NCBI GenBank assembly: GCA_015179125.1
Contig: WHVA01000214.1
Location: forward strand, 1 to 64,000
Origin: Gautieria morchelliformis
Taxonomy: Eukaryota; Basidiomycota; Agaricomycetes; Gomphales; Gomphaceae
DNA length: 64,000 nucleotides
Direction of reading: 5' to 3'
In this document: positions 44,416 through 54,723 of the stretch, one piece after another
Layout: every line of letters begins with the position of its first letter
Numbering within the stretch: the first letter of the stretch is position 1
Program-made: the position numbers and the translations under genes
Notes under the pieces: model-generated
What the model was told of the DNA's origin: nothing
Databases searched by the model: none
The model's input: the letters and a program-made list of their open reading frames with translations, nothing else

Positions 44416-46068
44416 ATGCCGTCAAGCGCTTCAAGCAGCAAGAAGAAAAAGGCTCAGGCTCAGGCTGGAATGGGGATGTCGACCGCCGAACTCCAGAGGT
44501 GTTTGGACAAACAAGACTCGATGATCAAAATGCTCGTCGCCCAAAATAAGAAAAAGAGGAATTCAGCTCACGTGGAATCAGATGATGAGGATGCAAATGG
44601 GTCCAGTGATAACAATTATGATAATGAGGGTAAGTAACTCTTTATATGTGTGCCGCTTTTTCTCCCTTCTATGCTTCTTTGCAGATTATACTAGCTCAGG
44701 TCCGAAGAAGAAGAACATCGCAGCCGTCACAAGCACAAGCACAAGCACAAGCACAAGCATAAGTGTACACTGATCTCCAGACCATTCGGAATTGCCGGCA
44801 AAAAGGGCGATGGGTTATTCGGCAGCAAAGGATACAACCTCCAGGATCACATGGGTCTCGCGGATGATAATCAGCGCTATTTGGACATCAGGGTAAGTGA
44901 TTGTATCCAGAAATGTCTGTGATGTCTTAAAAACCCACATGGCACGCAGGCTACAGTGCACGACCAGATTGCACACTATCGACTTGAGGGGAAGAAACGT
45001 AAACAAGACCCTAAAGACATGGCGGCCATTTACGTTGCCATCAATGAGTTTGGCATCGTTAAAATGGCCTGTTTGTTGACATTTTGCACCAGGTTGAAAA
45101 AAAATACCCCGAGCTCAAGGATTTCGAGAATTCATGGCCTACACAAGATATGGTTACCAGGATCCTGTGCAACAGGATGGACTACAAGAAAAACAGAACT
45201 GTGCAACGTCCTAAGAAAGCGGAACAAACGAGGGCCCGACGCCTGGCCTTGAAGGAAGCGGTATATGTGTCCGTTTCCCCCCCTTCAATGTACTGACATA
45301 TCTATCAGAGAACTGAAAGGGAACAGGTGGAAGCAAGCAACAAGAAAGAAGCGAGTGAAGAACGCAACAATCGCAGCAAAGAAGTGAGGGAAGATCAGGA
45401 CAATGACAGTAATCACGAGGAGATCACAGCCGATAACCAAGATGGAGAACAGTCCAGATAAGAATATACCAATGGGGATGCTGACATGTATCAACCAGCT
45501 ACAGATGACGATCAAGGTGCCTTCGGTCCCGACAACAAATCTGAGGATATCGAGTATGTGGATCCCGCTCCTAGCGACGGTGATTTCAGCGGCGATCTCC
45601 CCGAATTGACTTCATCCGAGGATGTCGAGGAAGAGGAAGTGGGGGATAACAATAGGGTCTTTGCCTGTTCTGTCAAGAAAAAAGCGAAGAAAGTGGACCC
45701 ACGTTTCAAGACCCAAACGCAAGGCAGCAGCAAGATTCACCATATTTTCATTCCTCCCGTTAAAGAAAAACTGCGTCAGAAGGGGCCAGCTGCTGCACCA
45801 AGTGTGATAGCTCCTCATCAACATACGCCTCCTCCCTCTCGATACAACACTCATCACAAAGTGTCCCAACAGGTAAGCTATACTCCCATCTTGACCATTT
45901 GTTCTTGACTTTGCCCAGGTGCCGGCGTCGAGCCAGGTCGCGAAGCCCACACCCAACACTGGAAAGTCCCTCAAATTTGCCTCCCAGGCCACCAAATTGG
46001 CTGCTCAGTCTAATGCTAATCACAAGCTGTCCAAGCAGAAGAAATTGATGCAGCCGCACGATGCTTAG
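44416..46068 (+). CDS. hypothetical charged, disordered protein, divergent from Tnp2
   Basis: ATG at 44416 starts MPSSASSSKKKKAQAQAG. An exon to 44630 includes KKKRNSAHVESDDEDANGSS. The next contains an (ACAAGC)n run and, in another frame, RPFGIAGKKGDGLFGSKGY and MGLADDNQRYLDIR. Later exons give VHDQIAHYRLEGKKRKQDPK, WPTQDMVTRILCNRMDYKKN, an acidic stretch and a basic C terminus ending KQKKLMQPHDA at 46068. The hexamer run and a stop at 44771-44773 mean one splice or frame is unresolved, as does a stop near 45461. No known domain. Only 113 bp separate its start from the divergent transposase start, so it may be a second gene of that transposon. Confidence 0.45.
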
Positions 46069-46989
46069 GTGCGTATCTATGCCGGGGGGTCAATGAGAGC
46101 TTTTAACTAATCCTACATCCACAGAATCTCTCCCCTCAGCTCTCAACTGCAATCATAGAACTCAATGATTTATTCACTTCAACTTCACATCTCCCTGTAT
46201 TATCCAGAGCTCTCTGTCTCTCGCCGCTTGCAATCGCTCTGCTTTTTGCCACTCTAGGACACTAATTAATGGGAGGAATTAGCTATGTTTTGCTGTGGGA
46301 CCATTCAGATAGTTCCTCCTGTATCACCCATGTTATAGTCACATTGCAATCCATCATTGTTGCGTTTTATTATCACGTGATCTATGTAAGTAGGTCCTTG
46401 TGTACGTGTAACTCCGACGCGTCACGCAAATTGGCTTCACTCCCACCATCACCCATCCAGCTTGTGCCGACAAATTAATTCTCTTCTAGAGAACGCGTCG
46501 AAGATGATGCACTCAGCATGCCACTACATTACCCATCTAATGCGTGATTTACTTCTTGTGATTTTATTACTCACTTCTGCGCAGGCTCCCTACTCTCGAG
46601 AGCCTCGAACTGGTTTCCGTTGAGGATGTATCGCCCAATCTGCTCATGGTAGGAGCATTCGTACAGTCCAATTTCTCGAGCCCAGGCACTAATGCTTCAA
46701 TAGGAACATCGTCTGAAAACGGATATATGCGCCATGCGCCGTATCGAGGTAATTGATGCAGGTTTGTTGCTATTCATTTTGTTTTTTCTCAACTACACGC
46801 CTCTGCGCACCACCTCTGTATTCTCTCCCTAGCTCGGGCTATCATCCCAGCTTCTTCCCCCTGCCGAGCATCTTGCACACCAAGCCTTCTATGCTCAACA
46901 CAGCATTGGCTGGGTCGTGCGCCCCAAGCACCATTCCCCGCCCAGCCACCCAAGGCCAAGGCAGGCGCCCCACCCCCACCCACGCACTA
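46069..46989. other. non-coding, nothing recognised
   Basis: Spacer leading into the GT2 remnant. Short Pro/Gly-rich frames near 46860-46990 look like composition effects. Confidence 0.3.
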
Positions 46990-47490
46990 GGTCGAGATGT
47001 TCGTGCTGCAGCTCATCGAGGAGCAGGAGCGGGAGCGCACGCAGAGGGTGATAGCGGTGGGGGAGAGCAGGGTGGGTGTGGCGGTGGCGGGTGCAGGTGT
47101 GGGCGCGAGCTCAAATTCGGCACGCTTGGGCACGACTGCGCTCACGACGACGACGTCGAGCAGTGCGCTGACAGCTGCGGATGTGGAGCTTGACATCGAG
47201 GAGCACGCACTGCACCTGGTGGTGGAGGAGACGTTTGAGGAGATCGGCCAGCGGTGGATGCCGTGGGCAGCGAACGGGGGCGCCATACGTGTGGGCGAGC
47301 TTATCCTGATTGTGGACTCGGACACATACCGGAGGATTGCCTCAGGGATGCGGCATGGGAGCTGGCGGAATCCCCCAAGGTAGCGATCATTGAGCATGAG
47401 TCGGGTGCATGCGGCCGACGGCGGGGGTTGCTAGCCGCGACTGATTCTATTTTTCTTTTTGGTACAAGCTGTTATGCAGGTCATCTACTT
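46990..47490 (+). pseudogene. family 2 glycosyltransferase fragment
   Basis: The frame reads MFVLQLIEEQERERTQRVI, an Ala/Ser-rich insert, then DIEEHALHLVVEETFEEIGQ and GELILIVDSDT. A frameshift near 47310 leads to PEDCLRDAAWELAESPKVAI and IEHESG, then VMQVIYFF after a gap. The VDSDT (DxD-type) followed by PEDCLxDAxxE and VAIIxHxSG is the core of fungal GT2 (chitin-synthase-like fold) proteins. The acceptor motif and membrane spans are absent, so it is a remnant. Confidence 0.5.
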
Positions 47491-47734
47491 TTTCTTGTGT
47501 CTTGCATTGCTCTCATGTCTTGCATCACCAAGCACAGATGCACACCGTTCCCAGACGTCTGCTTGCAGTCTTCCATGCTCTTTAGCACATGTTCGCCCAC
47601 CCTAGAGGCCCCAAGTAGCCGGCCGATCCAGGTGAGTGTTGATTGATGTCACGTCGTGTTCACTGACTTAGGCAGCAGGTCACTGGTGACTGCCGCCTTT
47701 GCCTCCTTTCGGCTCCCAGTGCACTGTCGCTGTA

Positions 47735-47905
47735 CTGAAGCAGCCTGGTATGTGGTTCATGGATCTGATCACAGTTTTTCAGTAATTTTTACCTTAGTTT
47801 TCATCGCTATTCTGCCACTCCACTGAAGCACCCTGGTATGGGTTTCACGGATTGGAAAGCGGTATTTCAGTGATTTTCACCTTATGTTTAATCCTTATTT
47901 TCCCT
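47735..47905 (+). repeat. two-copy tandem repeat, about 86 bp
   Basis: Two diverged adjacent copies, each starting with CTGAAGCA(G/C)CCTGGTATG and ending in CCTTA-T-TTT sequence. The second overlaps the 3' end of the LINE ORF1. Confidence 0.6.
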
Positions 47906-49572
47906 TGTATATATTGATTTATGACTTTGCTTCTCACGCGGCTTCCACGGGCGGTGGATCGTTCCCTTCGCGGCGGTGGTGGTGGTGGGCTGCCTCTCGG
48001 CTGGTTCCAGTATGATGGATAGTGTTCTGGACAGTTCAGTTGTCCGCTGACAGCTGAGCGGAAGCGGGGGCGTGACGATGGCGCCGGGTAATCGTGTTCC
48101 TGGTCCGATGTTGCTAGTGCCATCTCCCATGACTGCGGGTCTTTGCTAGATGGGAAGAAATGCATGTGAGTCTCAGGATACCTCAGCTGGATTCTTCGTG
48201 TGTGCTCCTTGAATATGGGGCACCCGCGGTCCCATGCCGCATGCCCTACATCTTCGCAATTGGCACACCTGTAGATTTTTGGGTTAGTTACACCGCGTTC
48301 CGCCTTCCTATGCCATCCATTCCCACATGTGCCGCATGTGTCTATGGTTTGGGGGCACTGCGCGGCCATGTGGGAGACGCCCAGCTTCTGGCATTTGAGG
48401 CCACTTCTAGCTTCTTGAAGCATCTTCCTGACCATCACTCTGGTGCCTGTAATTAGTAGCCGGCAGCGGATTAGTGCGTTCGCTGCCATTCGGTTGCGCA
48501 GTTGTATGACCATGTGGGCCATGGATTGTGATGACGTGCGCCTCCCCGGCAGTTTGATCCATCGAGCAATCGTTATGTCTCCTTTTTCAAGGCTGTTCCT
48601 GGCCTCTACTTCGTCAAGCTCATCACGGGACTCTACGTTGAATCTGATTGGGACGAATTCAGCGATTACTGTGTAGTGGCTTGGTTTGATGATCGATGCG
48701 GTGCTGAATTTGGGTAAGAAGCTGGTGGAGATCTGATGGGTTTGTAGGTGTTCCACCGCTTCTTCCGTTTGGAACTCCAAGTGAAGCACGCTGCTTGGGA
48801 GTCTCTGCACTCCTATCACTTTCGGCTTGTCCTGCTCTCCGTCCCAGACCATTTCCCCGATGGCACGATTGGCCCGATCGAGAATGTCTGGCTCTGACAA
48901 TCTCATGATCCCATGCTCCTGGGCATCAGGTGCCTTGTCGACTAGGACTTGCCCGGCGCATAGGTCACATCTCGCCAGGGTGCTGGACTGGAGGCTGATG
49001 GGCTTTGTCGCGCACGCTGCCAACGTGGCTGCATACGTTGGGTACCGTGCTGGCTTGTCGGTCATTGTTTGTTCCAGGTTTTGCGCTGACGGTCCCGGCA
49101 CTTGTGCTGTGACCACGTCAACTATTCTTTGTGCTGTGCCGTCGCTTTCCTGCCGAAGTTCTTCAGCCGTACCTGCTAAGCTGTTAGTAGAGTTCCTGAT
49201 GTCCGTCGTCACTGTCTCAATTCGCTGGAGCATGGGGGCTAGTATGTCATTCACGCCACTTAACCTTTCCTTAACTGCCGTGGTGACCTCAGCTATGGTC
49301 GTTCTGTCCGCCAAGTCGGCGATTAGGGTTGCGATCGCTCTGATTCCTTCCTCTGTCGTTTTGGGGATCGACACTTGTGCTTCTGCGAGGTGCAGTAGCG
49401 CTGTGGCTAGGTTGTGGTATGTTATCGCTTGCCTGTCTGGTAGGAGCCACTTGCTGAGGAGAAACTGGTGGGCTTCCTCGGGCGACCGTGCCGTGTCGTT
49501 CTGTGAGTCGGGTCCTTCATTCCTGCTTGCTGTCTGTGATCCCAACCTTAGGCCGTGACCGTCTGTGACCAC
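47845..49572 (-). CDS. LINE ORF1 (gag-like, zinc-knuckle protein)
   Basis: An uninterrupted 575-aa frame. The N-terminal half is helical (for example ATALLHLAEAQVSIPKTTE) and the middle resembles ORF1 proteins of fungal non-LTR elements. The C-terminal third has a zinc-knuckle cluster: CQKLGVSHMAAQC, CGTCGNGWH and CANCEDVGHAAWDRGC (Cx2Cx4HxnC). A basic Arg/Pro-rich tail follows. It would bind element RNA. Neither endonuclease nor RT follows on the minus strand below 47845, so ORF2 is absent. The frame is open end to end, unlike the retroelement genes around it. Confidence 0.75.
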   Translation of the reverse strand: MVTDGHGLRLGSQTASRNEGPDSQNDTARSPEEAHQFLLSKWLLPDRQAITYHNLATALLHLAEAQVSIPKTTEEGIRAIATLIADLADRTTIAEVTTAVKERLSGVNDILAPMLQRIETVTTDIRNSTNSLAGTAEELRQESDGTAQRIVDVVTAQVPGPSAQNLEQTMTDKPARYPTYAATLAACATKPISLQSSTLARCDLCAGQVLVDKAPDAQEHGIMRLSEPDILDRANRAIGEMVWDGEQDKPKVIGVQRLPSSVLHLEFQTEEAVEHLQTHQISTSFLPKFSTASIIKPSHYTVIAEFVPIRFNVESRDELDEVEARNSLEKGDITIARWIKLPGRRTSSQSMAHMVIQLRNRMAANALIRCRLLITGTRVMVRKMLQEARSGLKCQKLGVSHMAAQCPQTIDTCGTCGNGWHRKAERGVTNPKIYRCANCEDVGHAAWDRGCPIFKEHTRRIQLRYPETHMHFFPSSKDPQSWEMALATSDQEHDYPAPSSRPRFRSAVSGQLNCPEHYPSYWNQPRGSPPPPPPRRERSTARGSRVRSKVINQYIQGKIRIKHKVKITEIPLSNP

Positions 49573-49783
49573 TGGTGTGCTGCGCTGGAGCAGCGGTCTC
49601 TTGCTGAGTCCCGCATGTTAGGGATCATCCACAAAGTAGCTACCTATTTATGAACATTTACTAGGTAGTTAATTAGTTTCAAATGTCCTCAAGAAAGGTT
49701 GTATTAATATTTCTATGCTACACTCACATTGGGTCCACAAGATACAACAATCTCTTGATAGGTTAGCTAAGAATCCCCCACGG

Positions 49784-50016
49784 TCACATGACTATCACAT
49801 GACCTCAAAAACAGCTCAAAGTCACCTGATCATCCACAGTCACCTGACAATCACCTGACCTCAAAGTCACCTGATTATCTACAGTCACCTGACAATCACC
49901 TGACCTCAAAGTCACTTGATTATCTACGGTCACCTGACAATCACATGACACAGTCACATGACGTCAATCCAGCTTGAAGTCACATGACTTACCTTCGTCA
50001 CATGATAATCACATGA
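49784..50016 (+). repeat. array of 15 TCACNTGA (E-box-like) motifs
   Basis: TCACATGA, TCACCTGA or TCACTTGA occurs 15 times in 233 bp. Part of the array is a higher-order unit with CAGTCACCTGACAATCACCT. CANNTG hexamers of this kind are bHLH binding sites. Confidence 0.8.
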
Positions 50017-50210
50017 GCGTGGGAGTTTCTTACATACTCTTAGCTTTACTGTCACAAACCTTAACCCAATATAGCAATAGAACCTTCCACAGCCTTCCAA
50101 TAGTTTCCAAACCTTTCCTGAAGCTTCTCTAAGCTTCCACAAGGTTCTTCACAGTAGTAGAAGCCTCTACAAGGTTCCTAGCAGTAGTTACATAAGCTAG
50201 ATAGATGCAG

Positions 50211-50218
50211 TATAAATA
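50211..50218 (+). promoter_or_regulatory. TATA box candidate
   Basis: TATAAATA lies about 195 bp downstream of the E-box array in non-coding DNA. No gene clearly follows on the plus strand before the solo LTR-A. Confidence 0.35.
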
Positions 50219-50570
50219 GCCTGCAGTTTTAGCAGTGAAGCAATCAATCATCTTTCACCCAAACCACTCATACCTTGAGTGTGACTTCAACACAGCCTTG
50301 TACCGAAGTACTGGCTCACTGACTTGGCTACAGTCTAAGATTGCAGCAACTCTGATTGGCTCTGAGAAGTACAAGAGTGCTCTATTTTAATTGCAGCAGG
50401 CTCTGAATAATCGCGCTGCGAACAGCAACATTACTAAGAGTAACTGATTAGTAATCCTGTACCATTAGACACCACTCTGAGCAGTGATCTAATAGACTTG
50501 GTTATTAGTTATTCAATTCACGCAATAGTTTATTAACTTAACTCTGAGTTAAGTGGGTTAATAGCCTTTT

Positions 50571-51042
50571 TGTCAGGGGACACCCTGTTTTCCATTCCCA
50601 GTTCCGACTCCATTTCCGACTCCGCTTCCAGTTCCGATTCCATCTCCGCCTCCGCTTTCAGAAATGATTCCGCTTCTGGGAGAACTTCCACCAGTTCTGT
50701 TCGCCTTGCCAGTTCCACTCCAATTTCCGACTTCCACTCCCGGAACAGTGTCGGAAATCAAGCGACTCGCATAATAGGTGGCATCAAGGGTCGATCAAGG
50801 GTCAGGGAGGTCAGGGGGATGCAGGGTTGATGGCGGGTGCCAAGTGTTGTCCCTGGCTGCGCAGCATAGTATAATACGGGCTCGCTGACATTGGGGGTCC
50901 TTAGACTTTTCTCTTTGGATTTCCCCTTGTCAGGTGAGAATCCCCTCTCTTGTATACCCTGTTCATTTATACATACTTTGGATTTCCCCTTGTCAGTTGT
51001 GTGGTAGTGTGATCTCCACAACCAGCCAGGGTTGCCCTTACA
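50571..51042 (+). repeat. solo LTR-A, 472 bp, with target duplication
   Basis: Same ends as the element LTRs; flanked by a perfect 5-bp duplication CTTTT (50566-50570 and 51043-51047). This copy confirms the LTR borders and 5-bp target size of the family. Confidence 0.92.
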
Positions 51043-51047
51043 CTTTT

Positions 51048-52199
51048 GAGTAATTGATCTTTCTTGATCAATCAACGCACTGCAGATATTAACCTAACTC
51101 AGGGTAAGTGAGTTAATATCCTACGTTTGTTGAGTTGGAAAACCAGAAAAGCCACAAGAATAGTGACATACTTGAACTGAGGAAGAGTTCAAGCGCAGAA
51201 CTATCTTTTCACGTCTTGGGGATTTTTGTTGTCTTTAATTCACTCGACCCGTGGTCCTAAGACTCTAGGTAGCTTTCCCCCTTAAAGTATCTGGACCCTT
51301 GGACGCCTAATAACATTCTTTGACCTCACAAAGTATTGCACAATCTGAGAACTACACGTGTTCAGTTAAATCTCTATTGCTACACTTCCTGTACCAATAC
51401 TGATTCTGATTGTTCACCGGAGTATAATTTCTTAATTGGATTCTCCATTAAAATAGTTTCGAAGCTTGCGTGTGCTTGTAAAGTCAAATCTCTGATTGAA
51501 CTTTAGAATTGTGTTTAACACTACAGTTTACATTTAGTTCAACGGGTTCCAAAACACCGCACCCGCTGAGGTCGGCATCGCACTGGTTGGTGGATGCCAG
51601 GAAGTTCTTCCAGATTTGTTTTGATACTATGATTGGGGTCAAGAGGAGTAGTTGTGAAGTGATTTTGTTGTTTTTGGGTAGCGTGGGAAAGTTGGGTGTT
51701 GTTGTGGTAGCAGACAAGGAGCGTCTCCCCGTCCTCTCTTTTGACTAGTAAGGACTCACTGGGCTACTGTACACACGCTGGCCAGCTGCCGGGAAACGTT
51801 GAGGTGGGCTGATGTTTCTCTTGCCCTACATAGGAATAACTTGAACGATAGCTGTTTCGTTCGAACTCCGGATCTGTGATATAAATAAACGAACTGAGCC
51901 CGCGAGTGCCCAATTCCGACTGGATCATTTCGAACCTCTCAATTTCAGACTCGGAAGGCCAAGGCTATAGGTTATACAGGACTTACGGATGGTCGATGGT
52001 GTTGTGCCTCGCACTTGAGATGTCCCTTCAGTCTATACTATCACTATGCTTTAAAGGTTCCTGTCAGCTGCTCCTCACCCTCAGATTGATCTTTTAGATC
52101 AGTACACCTTCAAACTTGAAGTTCCTATACCGGTACCCCTCAATCACTTCAACTTCTCTTTGGTATTGCTTCCCAGAGGCCTCCGTGTTACTTGGACAA
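51048..52199. other. non-coding, nothing recognised
   Basis: AT-rich sequence with only short frames (a 77-codon minus frame at 51484-51717 has no recognisable family). Confidence 0.3.
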
Positions 52200-53390
52200 T
52201 TTTCGTTCAGCGGACGTCAACCATCGATCTTTTAAACAATCAATACCCCAAATACATACCGCACTCAGTGATGATATCGACAACCACAGTCATATGGCTT
52301 GTGATGAATATACTTGGCAACTGTAGCTTGCTGTTTCTGTTGTGCACTTTTTATCTCGTCAAAACTTTACCGCAAAGGAAGAATCCATTCCTGATCAGCA
52401 TGGTTTTACATTGCACTTGGCCACAATACCTTCACTCATGCTGTGCGTCTTCCAATTCCAACTTGAGTGCCATCATTTTACTTACAAAATTATGTGTGAT
52501 AAGCCTGTTCACAGGTCAGCAGTGGGGGGGATAACTATACACTGGGTCTGCGCTGTCCAAGCAGCCTCTATCCTGAGCGTTGGGCCCATGTGAGGACATT
52601 GTGAAGCATTAATGTGAGTGTCATTCAATAATTCCCGAGAGCAGGTTTGGTGTTGCCTTGGTCACTCTCGTCTTACAGGTACATTCCTCAATAACATCTG
52701 TGATAAAGAGCAGCTAATGATACATTTGGGTTGTTCACACAATCAAGACGTTGTCAGAGCTGAGCGCTACTCTTACAGGTACGACCAGCATCCTCGCCAG
52801 GTCTCAGTGGTTATGATGGGTGGTCAGTACATTCTAGTCGTTGATTTTAGGGAATCTGAGGATACAACGCCTCATACAGCTTCTCCTTGCTCCATATATA
52901 GCGTTTATTGGCTGGTTTGCATTCTCCCTAACGGTTAGCCTGCATCACCTTCTAATATGCCGTCACTTTCACATCCACATTTGATTGAGTTAGATTGCTT
53001 TACAACCATCGGCAATAGTAGGTCTTTCCTCGTACGTTTATTGTTCAGACGAGACGCTCACTGGTGCGGCAATGTGCGTTATCATACATATTTCACACTG
53101 AACCATGTTCATATATGGCCTGCCCAGGCGAAAATTTGTTGGCTATTTCATGGTCGTCTGCGTGAGCCTGGCCATTCCTTTAGAAAGTTAGTACAGCCTT
53201 TATTCCCTGGAGAGTCCTCCTCAGGAGTCGGCACCCGTGACATTGACCTCGCAATGGCTCGATCTCTCACAGTCTGGGCTGCTACCTATGTCATCTGCGC
53301 ATACCTCCAACATAGTCACATGTCTGGGGATCTTGCCCATGCTTCAAGCTCGATTCGTGAAAACGTTCACATGTTTGTATGACTTCTGAT
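52200..53390 (+). pseudogene. 7TM (GPCR-like) membrane protein remnant
   Basis: MISTTTVIWLVMNILGNCSL and FYLVKTLPQRKNPFLI near 52271-52400 form a first span and the LxKTLPxRRNP loop typical of an Agaricomycete family of putative 7TM receptors. TIPSLMLCVFQFQ and CAVQAASILSVGPM (near 52540-52590) follow in another frame. LAPYIAFIGWFAFSLTVSL near 52885-52945 forms a later span in a third frame. Some frame changes may be introns, but stops near 52590 and 53010 point to decay. Receptor function is inferred only from family resemblance recalled from memory. Confidence 0.45.
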
Positions 53391-54291
53391 ATTCACTGTC
53401 ATACAATTATGTCCCGTATTGTAAGCATGCTCCTAGTGGTCCTGTTGTCACCCATTGTTAAGCTCATTGTATAGCCTGGTGGCTTTAAACAACCTGCACA
53501 TAGTATCCCTCGATCCATTGACTATTAGGGATACTACACAAATTATGGAGAGCATGTGTGAGCATCGAGTTAAACTTTTCCTGGCATCACGATCATTGAA
53601 GAACAGTGGCACAAAGGTCCATTGGGGGTGTTTTTCGTCTTTGGCAAGCAAAGGGTGAGTCTCAGTATCCTGGGCTGGATCTCGTGTATTCCTGACTGTA
53701 GGGTAATCTTGGGATCCTTCACAGACTGTCCTGCAAGCATGGAAGCTGTTGCCATCAACAGTTGAAAGGGAGCACTGGAGTGTTAGTGTTAGTTTATGCT
53801 AGCTCCCGCAGACCGGGTCCATTCATTTAGCTATTCTGTTTTGCATCGGGAATTGTTCTGAGGACATAATTCCTGTTACACTCATTATCTGTGAATCCAA
53901 TTGCTAGTAGTGTAAGCTCTGTTTAGCAAATGCTACTAGATTTTTTTCATGCCATTCTGAAACTTCACAACAACTGTACTCTATATCGATTGTTCGACGG
54001 TCGACATACAGAGCTCGAAAACCCCAAGGGAGGACGACCGTCCTCCACCAGCCACCCTTGGAGCTTTCGAGCATGAGCCTACTTCCTCCAAAATCCGTGT
54101 GACATGAGTTTGGGGGAAGATGAGTTTGGGGGAAGTACTCTAATGAAGCAGCTGACGGTAATGAAAGCTGCAGTAGCTCGGATAATAAGAACGTACCGTC
54201 AGTTATATATATATAGGTCCCACCTTCCAACTTAAAAAGTAGAGTAAAGTGGTATAAGGGGGCTACATGCGGTCGCTGACACGTGGAGGAC
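53391..54291. other. non-coding, nothing recognised
   Basis: Spacer before element 2. A short tandem GATGAGTTTGGGGGAAG duplication lies near 54105-54135. Confidence 0.35.
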
Positions 54292-54296
54292 GAAAT

Positions 54297-54723
54297 TGTA
54301 AGGGCAACCCTGGCTGGTTGTGGAGATCACACTACCACACAACTGACAAGGGGAAATCCAAAGAGAAAAGTCTAAGGACCCCCAATGTCAGCGAGCCCGT
54401 ATTATACTACGCTGCGCAGCCAGGGACAACACTTGGCACCCGCCATCAACCCTGCATCCTCCTGACCTCCCTGACCCTTGATCGACCCTTGATGCCACCT
54501 ATTACGTGAGTCACTTGATTTCCGACACTGTTCCAAGAGTGGAAGTCGGAAATTGGAGTGGAACTGGCAAAGCAAACAGAACTGGTGGAAGTTCTCCCAG
54601 AAGCGGAATCATTTCTGGAAGCGGAGGCGGAGATGGAATCAGAACTGGAAGCGGAGTCGGAAATGGAGTCGGAACTGGGTGTGGTGTCGGAACTGGAAAT
54701 GGAAAACAGGGTGTCCCCTGACA
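54297..54723 (-). repeat. LTR-A, 3' LTR of element 2, short form (427 bp)
   Basis: Lacks a 63-bp segment present in all other LTR-A copies here. The segment runs from GTGAGAATCC to CCTTGTCAG and lies between two copies of TTTGGATTTCCCCTTGTCAG. Confidence 0.92.

Larger units (their letters stand above)
49617..50570 (-). other. LTR-like or promoter-like non-coding region
   Basis: Begins TGTTAGGGATC beside the LINE ORF1 and contains the E-box array, several TTCCACAAGGTTC-type short repeats near 50090-50180 and a TATA box at 50211. No coding frame. An LTR is suspected, but its right end was not found; a solo LTR-A has inserted in it. Confidence 0.3.

Noticed and set aside
48827-49558. 243-codon plus-strand open frame
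   Set aside because: Antisense to the LINE ORF1, which has the zinc-knuckle motifs.
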